41,461 nucleotides of DNA from Cladosporium sp. IMV 00045 (Eukaryota; Ascomycota; Dothideomycetes; Cladosporiales; Cladosporiaceae), in the NCBI GenBank assembly GCA_001931905.2, contig MSJI02000487.1, positions 1 through 41,461 on the forward strand. Direction: 5' to 3'. Below are positions 20,037 to 31,549 of this stretch, piece after piece. Made by a program: the position numbers and the translations under genes. The number at the start of each line of letters is the position of its first letter. Position 1 is the first letter of the stretch. The notes below the pieces were generated by a model. That model was not told the origin of the DNA, did not search any database, and saw nothing but the letters and a program-made list of their open reading frames with translations.

Positions 20037-20609
20037 ATGCTCCCCCTCCTCCTAACCCTCGCAACAACAACCCTCGCCAGCCCCCTAAGCTTCTTCCAGC
20101 ACCACCAAAAACGCAACATCGGCGGCGTGCGCCTCTGCGACCAACCGAACTGGGGAGGAAACTGCTGGTATGGGATCATGCCCTTGGATACATGTGTTGC
20201 GTTGAATAGTTTGTACGTTGCAGCGTTCGCCCCTCTTCGATTGGGATTGGAATGAAGGGATTGAGAGAGAAGGTAATAGTGGAAATGCTGACTGATGATG
20301 CTGATCCACCACAGCGCAGGAAAAGTCCTCTCCTTCCGCCCCGACGAGGGGACGGAGTGTTTTCTCATGCAGTACGTTCTCACCATATTCCTCTCTCTAG
20401 TACCCGATCTTTCTCTAGTAGCTACAACAAACTTCTTGCTTGAGCCAGCCCCTCTGACATTAATTCTGCGCTTTCGCACAAACAGGAGACGCTGCGATTC
20501 CGATGATCAATTCATTTCGTTCGAGAACGATTCGGAGAATGTGGACGATCTGAGCGGGTTGGATTGGATTGGGGATGCGAATAGCTTTATGTGTGTGGAG
20601 GAGAAGTGA
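20037..20609 (+). CDS. Small secreted Cys-rich protein resembling a beta/gamma-crystallin
   Basis: Exons 20037-20212, 20315-20371 and 20486-20609 (introns 102 and 114 nt, both with GTACGT and CACAG or AACAG) give exactly 119 codons, a 118-residue protein. Residues 1-15 (MLPLLLTLATTTLAS) are a clear signal peptide; KR at 25-26 could be a Kex2 site. The mature part has six cysteines (34, 43, 53, 74, 81, 114). VRLCDQPNWGGNCWYG has the aromatic-x-Gly spacing, and GKVLSFRPDEG the later Ser, of a beta/gamma-crystallin Greek-key motif. I infer that fold from pattern only. Small secreted crystallin-like proteins of this type occur in Dothideomycetes, some as effector candidates; for this one no role is shown. 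It stands alone between YSH1 and the GNAT gene, with the nearest neighbour 577 bp downstream. All three exons must be joined to see the protein. Confidence 0.8.
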
Positions 20610-21186
20610 TGGTTTTGTTTTCGAAGGAGGTAAGTGGGGAGTTTGGGCAGAGGGTCGGACGGGGTTCTTTCCGGGGATATATTGTTCGTTGATTCTTTTG
20701 TCTTGGGCTGGGGAAGGGTTGTTTTCGTATGGAATTTCTTCCTATCATGCAAGGTTCTGTGTGATTCGGCGGGCCTCGGTGTTGGATAATCGGGGAGACT
20801 GGAGATTAGCTGCTATCACCGTCAATGTGTGGAGATAGGATCGGACAATAGAGGTAAACGCAAGTTTTCATTCTGATAAGCAAAGCTATGGACCATGCAG
20901 GTCTGCGGTGCAAAAGAATCGTTCCTGCGGGCTCACGCGACAGACACCTGAGTGTCATGTCGAGCTCGCAGGGGACATTTGCTCCACCATGTGCATGGGT
21001 CCTTTCCCCCAAGTGTTGATTTTCCAGTACAGTAACGCAAGGCCAATTTTCTCATTTGTGTTTTCAAACGCAGCAATCAAAATTCCAAGTCTTGCAAATT
21101 TTTTGGTTTCAAGCGAATGTCGAAGAGTGATTCAACGACTGTCCATCGCTCTCTCGTCGTTCTGCACGTCTCGTGTCGGTAGCGCC
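20610..21186. other. Convergent 3' intergenic region
   Basis: The 3' flanks of the secreted protein gene and the GNAT gene meet here. Frames such as 20908-21264 on the plus strand run into the GNAT 3' exon and have no domain. I see nothing else in it. Confidence 0.5.
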
Positions 21187-24138
21187 TCAATCATCGCCAA
21201 AGTCGGGACTGCGCGGTCCACCGGTCATGGTGACAGTGACTCCCGTTTCCTTCTGGAGGAGTAGGACGTTGATCCTGTGACATGTTAGTTATGGATACAT
21301 TCTGAAGCTTCATCGGGGACGACATACTTCTGCTCCCATTTGTGGGCAACGCCGTGCAGGTCGGCCGCCTTCTCGAAACCGAAACGCTTCTGCAGCCACT
21401 TGGGTGACCCATTTGAGCCTGTCCGTCTTCAGAGGGTGGTAGGGGAAGCGGATGAGGATGTTGGAAACGACGCGGGAGGACCCAACGCCGCGGAGCTCGT
21501 CGCCCTGGATGTCGTAGCCGGCGCGCTCGATGAAATCGTTAACGTCAAGGAGGCCCATCATCTTGTCGGCGAGGCAGCTGCCGACCTTCTTTCCCAGGAA
21601 TTCGGCGTGCACGTAGAGTTCCATGACGACGGTGGAACGGTAGATGTCGCCGCCGCTTTCGTTGTCCCAAGGTCTTGCGTACGCGAAACCGACAACTCTA
21701 TCCGGCGTGACGATGTCCAGGCCTCCGTTGTGGCGATTGCTGCGAGCCTTGATCAGCTCACCACGCTGGCATGCGACGATGAAAGGCAGTTGAGCGTCTT
21801 TGGCGCTGCGCATGCGCTTTAGCATGTCCTCCTTGGTGGCTCTTTCAAAGTCGGCGACGTTCCAACAGTTTTCGACATGGCGATTGTAGATGTCTCTGAC
21901 TGCGATCATGTCATGGTCGGCGGCAGAACGGAGGAGCAATTTCAAGTCAGACTGGATGCGAGGCGGCACCTCAGGAGCGTTGCCCAGGCCGTAGGTCTCA
22001 GAGATCTCGCGGGCTTGCTCCTGCTTAGCTTCAAGGCGCTCTTTGCGGGCACGTCTCTTCATCCTTTCCCTCTGCTTCAATTTCTCGATCGCTGCATCGC
22101 TTCCGAAGTCATCCTCGCGCATCAGGCGATACTCTTCGGTTTCCTCCGGGTCGATGCCGCTGACCGGCGGCTGGTCGAGGGTGCGGAGGACACTGGACTC
22201 TTTGTCTTGGTAGGTCTCCCACCAAGGTAGGATGTCCCCATTCCCATCGTCGAGCTCGCCATCAGGATCCCCGTAGAGCTTCGGATTCTTGTCTTTCTTG
22301 ACGTTCCCAATCCAATAGCGAGGAGCAACAATGCCGGCAACGGCTGCGATGTTGGACATGATTCGGTCATCGCCACCTGCATAAACGGTTTGCCCATGAC
22401 CCTTGTGTTGAAGCGCGCTGAACTCCAGGTTCGACTTGTCGCGCCACTGGCCGATCATAGTTCGAGTGAGGTCAGCACGGAACATTGGCGCGCTCCTGTC
22501 AATAGAGGCTGGTCCAATTTCTCCTGTCCAGTCAACGAGATCTGCGCCGCCGTCATCTGCGTCAGGCTTGCGGATGTTCCAGCCACCGCTGCTGCTGGAT
22601 TCGTCAGAGACATTTGAGCAAGTAGAGTCCCATGTGATCCTATGGCGCTTAGGATCGCCCTTGGGGATTTCGCTGCTTTTGATCCAAGGTGAATTTCGTG
22701 GAGCTGTTGTTTTCTGATTGGAGTTTGCACGAGGATTGCCGTTCAAATTGACAGGCTGGCGAGGGCGGCGTGACTGTTGCTCTTCTCCGACTTGAGTGTT
22801 CCCATTCGAATTGACAGGCTGGCGAGGGCGGCGTTGCTGCTGCTTTTCCTGGACTTGGGCATTTGCGCTTGCATACGGCGGATGTCCAGAGTCCCAGTTT
22901 CCGGTGGCGTGGGCAGCCAGTGGGTTGGCCTGCTCCCGAGCGTTGGTTGCAGGCTGAGAGTTGCGGGATTCCGTGTTGGATGGGGTGGCGGCATTGGCCA
23001 AGGAGCCCGTGTTTGCCAAGTTCCAGGCGCTCTCCCTCTCCTGATTCTCGCGCCGAGCTTTCTCCTCCTCCTCCCTGACCCTCTGCCTGGCCCTCTGTCT
23101 ATTCGAAGGCCGATTTGCCGGGCCGGAAAGAGCGTTCAAACCGCCTGCGTTCCGAGTGATGCTGTCCGGGACAGCTGAGCCAATTGTCTGTTTACCAGAG
23201 TCTGGTTGCTTCGAAGAGCTTGCAGCGGGTTGGAGATCCCAAGAGACTCTTTTGGTAGCCTTGGAAGGAGCTTGCGTTCCTGGGTTGAGAACTACGGAGC
23301 TGTTGTTGCCGGGGTCAGAAGTCAAGTGAGGCTTCTCAAAGTGGTTGCTGCATGTGCCGGTGTGCCCTTCAGCTGCATTCAAAGAGCTGTTGGCATCATG
23401 GGTTGAGTTGGAGCGACGTCCTGCGAAGACCAGCTCCTGGTTTTGGCTGGTAGAGGACTGCTTAAGCGAGTCATAGTTCTGGTCGTGCGTGTCATGAGTA
23501 GTTTTGAGGGCGGAAGATGTGGTTGGAGGAACGGTGGGGTGCGAAAGGGGGGCCTGGACAGTGGCATCAAGGTTGCCTGAGCCTGCTTCGCCACCTGTAG
23601 TCGACGGCGTGGCGTGGCCGGTCACTGTAGACGCCTGAGAGGGATCTTGAGTGTTTGGCCCCTGCACAGTCAGAGACATGGACATGTTTGCTTGATGTTC
23701 TTGCGGATTCGGCTCGCTGGCGCGCGAGTCCGTCAAGTCCTCTGCGGCGGAGGCGCTCGACTCGGTGTACTTGATGCGATTCTTTGTCTTTGGCGGGCGC
23801 ATTTTGACGGCGTGTTTGTTTGAACTCGTTTGACTGTTCACTGTTAGTACCGTCTTGCTCGGTGAATTGTCTTGACGTGAGTAGACAGCGGCAACTGGTA
23901 GACTGCTGGTGTCGCAGACAGAGCTCGCAGGCTTAGTGAGTGCGTCGGAAGACAATAAGAATTCGCACGGAGTTGTTGCTATTGTTGTGACTCCTGCCTG
24001 CGGCTCGCTCCCGTGTTGCTCCTTCCCAACAGTGTCCAGAAATGATGTCAAGCCATTTGTGTGGCTGGGAACCGCTTCGCCGGGATCACGAGATGCAGCT
24101 GCGTCGAGAAACGACCCCATCGGTTTCCTCCTAGGCAT
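21187..24138 (-). CDS. Large GNAT-type acetyltransferase-like protein, frame broken near its C-terminus
   Basis: The main frame runs from the ATG at 24138 to a stop at 21310, but the last 30 residues of that frame are spurious. A one-base shift at the ggg of 21402-21404 moves to a frame that reads KWLQKRFGFEKAADLHGVAH, then an intron 21327-21275 (53 nt; GTATGT, ACTAAC, CACAG) and a last exon ending in GGPRSPDFGDD and a stop at 21189-21187. With one base removed the total is 966 codons. Residues 1-500 are Ser/Thr/Gln-rich and disordered, with a charged helix near 345-365. A helical part (DEREM-like, Arg/Lys/Glu-rich) around 690-720 leads into the GNAT-like region, where VVGFAYARPWDNESGGDIYR and VVMELYVHAEFLGKKVGSCL resemble beta4 and the acetyl-CoA-binding beta4-alpha3 turn. 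Substrate unknown. The gene is either a recent pseudogene or a base error is present. Confidence 0.75.
22738..22863. repeat. 63-bp tandem duplication inside the GNAT-type gene
   Basis: Two units of 63 bp (21 codons) lie side by side: 22738-22800 and 22801-22863. The core attgacaggctggcgagggc occurs at 22747 and at 22810. In the protein it gives two copies of RRPRQPVN-(S/L)-NGN within the disordered N-terminal half. The units differ at several positions, so the duplication is not brand new. Confidence 0.85.
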
Positions 24139-24482
24139 CTTGACGTCGTCGGGGCAGTCTAATTGCTTCGTCTGTACAATGTATTGATGTACGTCTTCGT
24201 CTGGTGGGTTCGCAAGTCAAGGTCGACCTAGGGCACAAAGACCTGTAGTTACTCGGCAGAACAATACGATGGCACGAGTGAACCGGCATGAACTGGCACG
24301 AATCAGCGCGTGACGCTGTTCTGCGAATGACTGTGAGCTATTGTACTATTCACTTCAGATCAGGTCATATGCGGATGCTTACTGTACAGACCCACGTGAT
24401 CAGAGTGGCTTTGATCAACTCTTCTCTCGTCTCTCCCTCCTTCCTCCTGACTATACCGACCAAGAATATCGATTTCTTCAAA
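24139..24482. promoter_or_regulatory. Divergent region between the GNAT-type gene and ARL2
   Basis: 344 bp lie between two start codons that face away from each other. A short imperfect repeat around ggcacga occurs at about 24271-24301. No convincing TATA box is visible. Confidence 0.45.
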
Positions 24483-25302
24483 ATGCTGTCAATACTTCGA
24501 AAAGCCCGTCTGAAAGACAAGGAGATGCGAATCCTGATGCTGTGAGTATTCCAAGTGAAGTGAGAAGCCTGGCGCTGACACATGGAAGGGGTTTAGACAA
24601 TGCCGGAAAGACCACGATCGTCAAAAAGATCATGAATGAAGATGTCAACAGTGTGAGCCCGACATTGGGCTTCATTATCAAGACGATTGACTACGACGGG
24701 TGAGCCCTCACATGCACTTCAGAAGTCGAAATCAATACTAATGAAGTGTCAGCTACAAATTGAACATCTGTAAGGCCTTTCACGAGACCATGAAGTCTCC
24801 TGGTCTCGACTAACCATGGAACACCTGTTAGGGGACGTCGGAGGTCAAAAGACGCTTCGAACATACTGGAAGAACTACTTCGAAAAGACAGATACTCTCA
24901 TTTGGGCGGTTGATTCCACGGATCGAGAAAGATTGACAGACTGCCAGCAAGAACTTCATGGCTTACTTTTGCAAGAAGTGAGTATACCAGACGGTACTCC
25001 AGCATCCACTGACCATCACGCAGCGTCTTATGGGAGCTTCTTTGCTCATCTTCAAGAACAAGAGCGACGTCGCTGGATCTATGACAGAGGACGAAATCCG
25101 TGAGGTGTGTCTTTCGTCGCCCGACGCACGGCGCGTAGGCGGAACATCACGCGCTAATCAGACAAAACAGGGATTACGCTTAGACAACATTCACACCCAC
25201 AAATGGCGGATCATGACATGCAGCGCGATGACCGGCGAGAACCTTCACGAAGGCCTTCAATGGGTCGTCCAGGACGCCAAAGATCGTCTCTTCCTCTACT
25301 AA
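24483..25302 (+). CDS. ARL2: ADP-ribosylation factor-like GTPase ARL2 (Alp41/Cin4), six exons
   Basis: Exons 24483-24541, 24589-24699, 24753-24769, 24832-24977, 25024-25104 and 25171-25302 give 181 residues, close to the 184 of human ARL2. All introns are GT-AG, 46-66 nt long, and most show a CTAAC/CTGAC-like branch site. The third exon is only 17 nt and encodes part of YKLNIW. Motifs: GLDNAGKT (P-loop, residues 21-28), the switch I threonine in SPTLGF, WDVGGQ (switch II) and NKSD in place of the usual NKxD, with CSA in TCSAMTGEN. The protein starts [13 protein letters not shown], so the Gly at position 2 used for myristoylation in ARFs is absent. ARL2 binds tubulin cofactor D and controls microtubule assembly. 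The gene is divergent from the GNAT-type gene. Confidence 0.95.
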
Positions 25303-25892
25303 ATCAACCTTTCTCGTTGCTATGAGGGCCACTATTCCAGCGGAGGAGGACGGAAGATCGTACAAGTTGTACGGCTGACGCTTGGCGGCATGCTCAACGC
25401 GCGTTGGGTTTAGCGGATGTTAGTGTCCCACTTTCTGGATGTAAACAATGCACGATGGGATGGCGTGCATGGATTCGATGCCACAGAGAGCTGCAGAATC
25501 GCAGTAGCAACAAGCATACACCTTCGAGCTAGGCCCGGCACTTGAGACGATTATCGATCGAATTGCCTGGCGACATGTCGGCCTCGTTCTCGAGACCGAT
25601 GTATACCGCCTGTTCGATCAGGCCGCATTCCAAAGGCCAGCAAGCCATGATGAGGCGTTGCATACTCGGGGGTCTGCTATATGCAGCCGGTGATCTAGAT
25701 AGCATGCGTCCGAAACACTCTGCCCTTCCTACCACCATGAAAACACCGTTCCTGTCCTGCAGTACATAAGCTTCCCGCCCGCAGTCCACCATCCCACACG
25801 CTTGTACGTCCGACTGCTTGCCTTGTGTACCCGCGGGCGCGGATCCCTGTCGACCTGCTCCAAGCCGTGCGGCACTTGTGTTGTTGTTTGTG
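25303..25892. other. Intergenic region between ARL2 and the DUF4045-gelsolin gene
   Basis: About 590 bp with the ARL2 3' flank and the promoter of the next gene. The frame of the next gene is open back to 25818 but its first ATG is at 25893. I see no further gene or RNA. Confidence 0.5.
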
Positions 25893-28800
25893 ATGGCTTC
25901 CTCTGTGGTCGAGGCCGCTTCGCCTCCACCTCCGCGGCAAAGTACAACTTCACCCGATCGACGCAGCTCACAACACTCGCCATTGGCACACGCGCGAACA
26001 CAGTCCGTCTCAGAAACGACCGAGAAGGAAGAGAACGACGACTTGGACCCGGCCGCTTTCCTCAAATCCGTGCGGGAGCTTTCAGAGAAGAGAGAGCGAG
26101 AGGATAATGAGCGATATCGGAAACTAGAAGAAGAGATCGAGAAAGGAAGGCAAGAACGACTTGCGCGCAGAGCAGGTGAGTGTCTAATATATACAACGAG
26201 TCATTGGAACAATATATCGGCCCTGTCGACGAATTTATATATGCGTTCCCAAGGCCGGGCCATCAGCCCTCGTTGAAGCGTGCAGCGCTGACCGTGGGGT
26301 TCTCGACTTCAAGAGCGCGCGAAGTCCATCTCGCCTCAGAAGCAACAACAGCCTGAAACGCCAACGCCCGCACTCCAAACAAACGACAGCGTCAACACCC
26401 CCAGCAGCACCCTCGCCGCCTTTGGGTCGCCAGCGCCGCCGTCGACGCCTCCCAACCGCAGCATCGCCGACAGCATGGCCCAAAACAATGCATCCCAGCC
26501 GGGCGAGATCCCCGAGTTCAAAGGCTTCGGCTCGATCAAACGAGGAAGTGCGCCTTCCACGCCTGGCTCAGTGAGGCGATCGGTCGATACGTCTGAGCAG
26601 GCTCCTAAACCCTCACCGAGCGCCGGCATGCCCACGCGCTCAAACACTATGAAATGGCAGCAGAGGCCATCGTCACGAGGAGGACCCGCCAGCAGGCCGA
26701 TGTCGATGGCTGCACCTGCCCATTCGAGAGATGCTTCCGTCGAGGAACCTCAACTATCACGCGACCAAATTGCCGCCTCGCTTGGAGCTCGTGACCCGTC
26801 ATACTTCAGACAGACTGCGGACAGAGGAATTGGCAACGCGGCATACAGAAAGAGCAAGGACGAAACGAGCGGCGAGGACGCTGTATTCGCTGGCCGCAGA
26901 GGCTTGCCTGGCATGTCACAACAAGGATCTACCGAGCCAGCGCGGGCGGCAAGCCCTGCAGCTGAGAGCGTTGTATCAGAGACCCCATCAAGATTCGATT
27001 CTGTGCGGGAAAGCGATACAGCAAGCGTAAGGTCTTCAGCAACGCCTTCAGTCGCCGACAGTAAGCCTAGCAATGACTTGCCATTGCGAACGTTTTCGAC
27101 CACCAGCCGATCATCTACGATTACAGACACGACTGAGCCATCAAGTCTTAGCCGAACGCCCACCATGTCTGCATCTCAGGCCCGTCTTGCCGGCGCTGGT
27201 GAGCGGCCGTCTTCTCCAACCAAAGGCATGGGCGGGTTCGTCCAAAGTGCACTCATGAAAAGGTCGGACAGCCAGAGCAAGCGCTGGAGCGCACAGCCAA
27301 TGACTGGCTTGAGTCGACCTGGCTCGGCGAGCGGCACGCGCAGTGGCGTCAGTGGGCTCCAGAGTTCGTATAGCATGCCCAAACTGGATCCCATCAATAC
27401 CAGCAGCCGCGAGAGCAGCCATGAACCGAACTCCCGACCAAGCTCAAGTAGCAGCAACCTGGCCAGTCTCGCCACACGACCGCACGACGGCAGCAGCAAT
27501 AGGCCAGGCATGCCATCGCGCCACCACAGCCGCAGCAAATCCGTCGCATCAACATACAGCACGAACGCAGACCTGGACGGCGGGCTCACATCTCCAATGG
27601 GCAGCCCATCAAAGCGTTGGAGTCCAAACAAGTCTAGCTGGATCGAGAGCGCTCTTGCGAAGCCCGATTCTCCAAAGATCTCGCCTACAAAATCATCACA
27701 GCCGAGTTGGATGGAGAATATTGCTCGCGCAAAGGCGCAAAGGACTAGCGTAGAGGCTGTTCCTACCATGGGAAGTCCCAACCCAAGCGAAAGGAGCCGA
27801 CCTGGGTCGCCGACGAAAGACACCCCCTTTGGCCCAGCCTTGCTCAAGCGTTCTGATTCGCGAGACTTGCGTCCCAGTGCTGGTAGCCCGAGATCCGTCA
27901 CGCCGCCCACAAAGACAAAACCTGCCAGCCTGAGCTCAAGACCGACAAGCATGCTTACGCAAGAATCTTTGCAAATCTCTGAGAAGCTCGCAACGCCCAC
28001 TACAAAGGATGAGACGTCTAATTTCACGCAAGAAACAATGCCTAAGCAACCATCTGATGATGTTGAGGCGGACATCGCTCCCAAGCCTCTCGAGCCGAGA
28101 GAACCTTTGGTGAAGCAGCCTGAGACAATCCCGGAAGAAAGAAGTATTGATTCGCCTGCCGAGGAGTCTAAGCCACTAGACGCACACAACGACACTGAAT
28201 CTGTCAAGTCACCGCCCTCGACTAAGCCCAAACCTGATGCCATTAGAAACAGCCTTGAAGTAGTCCAGAAGCCAGCTGAAGAGAAGACTGGGCCCGAGCC
28301 CACAGAGACTTCGAAGCCCGCGCCCAAACCAACGACCGACTTCCGCAGCAACCTTCGTTCTAGACCTATGTCTGAAGTGAAGACCCAGGAGCAACCTGAG
28401 TTCATGTCCAAATTCGGAAGCCTGCGCAAAGCACAGACTGAGAAGTATGTTGCGCCTGATGTGCTTAAGGATAACATCACTCGAGGCAAGCGAGGCCTCA
28501 CAATCACGGGCGGTCCTCAGAAGCGTGAACGCAAAGACGAGCTCAGAGACAGCCTGATCGCTAAGAAGGAGCAGTGGAAGCAGGAGAAGGAAGCCGGTAT
28601 TGTACATGAGCGCAAGATCTCCGAGCCTCCAGTCACGGCGAGCAAGCCTGAGGCTTTGGCCAAGAGAGAGTTGCTGGGCAGGAAGGAAAGCATCAGGGCT
28701 GGTGAGAGGAGCCCAGAGAAGACTCGTAACATTACGCCTGAGGCCCTTCGGTTCCAGAAGAGCATCAGGGAAAAGCCAAAGGCTCAACCCCCTCCTGTTG

Positions 28801-31549
28801 CTGAGAAGCCGAGAGCGGTCTCTGAGAAATCCACGGAAGAGGCACCTTCAGTCCGGTCGCCATCTCCTCCAGCTCAGGACGAGTCTAAAGCGGAAGCGAA
28901 GGAAAAGAGCGCATCTCCGCCACCCGTGGAGGAGAAGCGCGTTGTTTCTCCACCGATCGCTGAGAAACGTGTAGTGTCACCACCAGCCTCTGCGCCCACG
29001 AGCAAACTCGCTGCTCGCTTCAACCCTGGTCTTGCTGGACTTCTCGCTCGTGGTCCGCCTTCAAACAGCAACTCACCCAGCGCTTCACGCTCGGAGAGTC
29101 CAGTTGGCGCTGAGACATCGGCGAGGCCTTCCCAAGCTCAAGCCGGCGAGCCGCAAGCGCAGGGAGGACCCCTGGCCGATGCACGAAAGGGACGAGCGAA
29201 AGGCCCCAAGAAGAGGAAGGCTGCCACCACCGCCAGCGAAAGCAAGCCTGCACAGCCAGAGGCGCCAAAGGAGGCTGGTGAGCCAGCAGCCAATGCTTCT
29301 AACGAAGCCGATGCTGCCTCTACTCCTCCGGCTGCTGACAAAGCTCCCACTCCGCCGCTTGACTCGAAACCCTCACCGGCGGCATTCGGATCCGCGCGCT
29401 TTGGTGGCAAGGGCCCTGCCCCTGGCTCTGCTGCTTCGATAATGACGGCTTCGCTGAACAACGACGGCCAGAGGGCGACACCCGCTGGTCCCAGAGGCCC
29501 TTTGTCCAATCCTACGCCGAGGAAAATTTCATCCCCGAAGCCAGCGGTTTCGCCAAAACCAGTCTTTTCGCCTCAATCGGGCGTCACTAGCCCAGGACCC
29601 GACGAGAGCAGCCCGGCGCCGCCTGTCAAGAACCTCTCTTTCCCCAAGCGTAATGCTTCTGACAAGTCCACCACTCCTCCTAAAGATGACATTCCTGAAT
29701 TCAAGGGATTTGGCTCCATTCGCCGCCAGCCTACAAGTTCGGCGGAAGAGGACAAAGAGAACACTGACTCCAGTTTGCCCTCTGTCAAGGACGCCGCGTC
29801 TTCGTGGGGTATGAAGAAGTCTTATAGGCCTACGGAGAGCCCGTCGCAGATTCAGCTTCCTACCAGGAAGGATGAAGAGGCTGCTATGCGCTCGGCTAGT
29901 CTCCTGGCGTCTTCGCCTGCTGCAAGGTCGCCATCTCGACCTAGCTCCAGCCATGGCTTGGGTGTTGGATCTCCTCTTGCTTCGCCTTCTCCAGCTGTGC
30001 CACCGAAGCCCGCCAAGTCATCTCGAATCGTTTCGGGGCAGCTCAAGGAGGCATCCCCAAACAAAGGTAAGACTTCTCCTTTCTATCACTTAGACTTCGG
30101 CGCCTGTGAATTTGCCCAGTGCGATCGTCATCTGACACATTCCGTACAGTCACTTCTTAAACGACTTGAGATAAGAGACTAACAACCTAGCTTGAAGATT
30201 CCCAAGGCCTTGGAAAGCTGCCGGAGACTGAAGCTGAACGGTTGCTCGTCGACTCTTTCGGTTCGTGGCCAACTTCGACCGGACCCCTCACCATCGATAC
30301 TCAGGCGGTCATCACAAGTTGCGGGCAACCCAGGAAACGCGCGAAGACAATCCGGAAGTCTATACAGAGGATCGAGCCCGACGGTTCTGCTCAGCAACTC
30401 AACCCGCAGGAAGAGTACACGCTTTTTGATGAGTCCGTGTACGTCTGCACACACACTCATACCCCGGAAGGTGGCTCAAAAGCTACACATGTAATCGCTT
30501 GGGCTGGAAGCAGCTCTACCGCATCGAATGTAGAGCAAGCAACAGGCGTGGCCAAAGCTGAGGTAAAGCGCGAGGGCTCTCACGCGCAGCTCAGGGTCAA
30601 CCAACAAGGCCACGAGCAGGCCGAACTTGTCGAGGCTCTTGGTGGCATCCTCGTCACACGGCGTGGCACACGCGAAGCTGCGCCTAAAAAATTCATGCTC
30701 TGTGGACGAAAACACCTGGGCCACATTGCGTTCGATGAGGTTGACTTCGTCGTGACCTCACTTTGCTCGGCTTTTGCGTACTTGATTTCGTTCCCCGTCA
30801 CGCTGCAAGAAACGAAGCTCTACCTGTGGAAAGGCTCAGCCTGCTCGAACGAAGAAATCAGCGCAGCAAAATTGGCAGCCATGGACCTGTCCGAGACTGG
30901 AGAAATCATCGAAGTCGACCAAGGCGCCGAATTCTCCAGCTTCCTCAACATCTTCGGCCGCGGAACCACAAAAGCCAGCATTCCAACCCCAGCCCCGATC
31001 TGGGAGCACAAAGCCAGCGACCCAGACCGTTTCACCACCCGCCTCTTCAGCATCCAACAATCCGACTCCCGCTCCGGCATCTTCTCAGCAATGTTCCGGC
31101 GCCCCTCCTGGGGCCTCCGCAGTCCCGCCCCAGAACCCGGCGTGCGCGCCGAAGCCAAAGAAATCGCGCCCTTCACGCCCTCCGACCTGGACGCCGAAGG
31201 CCTCTACCTCCTCGACGCCTACGGCGAGCTGCACCTCCTGCCCGGCCCGCTGTTCTTCTCCCTGCAGCCGGAGGGCGTGCGCAACGCGCTCTTCGCGCAG
31301 GCCCTGCTGTTCACGTCTGACTATGCGATTCTGTCCGCTTCGAGCGAGGATCGTCCTGCTATTCCGAAGGCGAAGGTGGTTTTTGCGGGATGTCCGAGTG
31401 GTGTGGATTGGCTTTTCAGAGGGTGGGATGGGGAGAATGGACTGTGGGGTTTGGGCGGTTTGATGGCTGGGACGATTGTTAAGGGGAGGGTGGGGGAGGA
31501 GGTCAGGTGTGCTGGGGTGGAGGAGTTGGTGAGGGCGGTTTGTCGGTGA
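25893..31549 (+). CDS. DUF4045-gelsolin-repeat protein, 1795 aa, three exons
   Basis: Exons 25893-26175, 26314-30066 and 30198-31549 join in frame to 1796 codons. Intron 1 is 138 nt (GTGAGT ... TTCAAG), intron 2 is 131 nt (GTAAGA, GACTAAC, ... GAAG). The 3' site of intron 2 is the least certain point: the nearer CCTAG at 30186-30190 would give an immediate stop, whereas GAAG gives SPNKDSQG. Residues 50-105 form a charged coiled coil (FLKSVRELSEKREREDNERY). EIPEFKGFGSIK at residue 159 recurs as DIPEFKGFGSIR at 1220. Between them lies a very long Ser/Pro-rich disordered region with a charged Lys/Glu stretch near 760. From about 1350 on come gelsolin-like repeats: ALGGILVTRRGTRE, MLCGRKHLGHIAFDEVDF, LYLWKGSACSNEE and GVDWLFRGWDGENG. 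The family is known only by domain; a link to actin is inferred from the gelsolin fold. Confidence 0.88.

Noticed and set aside
27176..28507. 443-codon open frame on the minus strand inside the DUF4045-gelsolin gene
   Set aside because: It is antisense to a coding exon rich in Ser and Pro codons, which leave few stops on the other strand. It has no domain and its composition mirrors the sense gene.
30186..30190. CCTAG as 3' splice site of the second DUF4045-gelsolin intron
   Set aside because: With the phase left by the upstream exon it gives an immediate TGA, and it is very close to the branch site; the GAAG at 30194-30197 keeps the frame.
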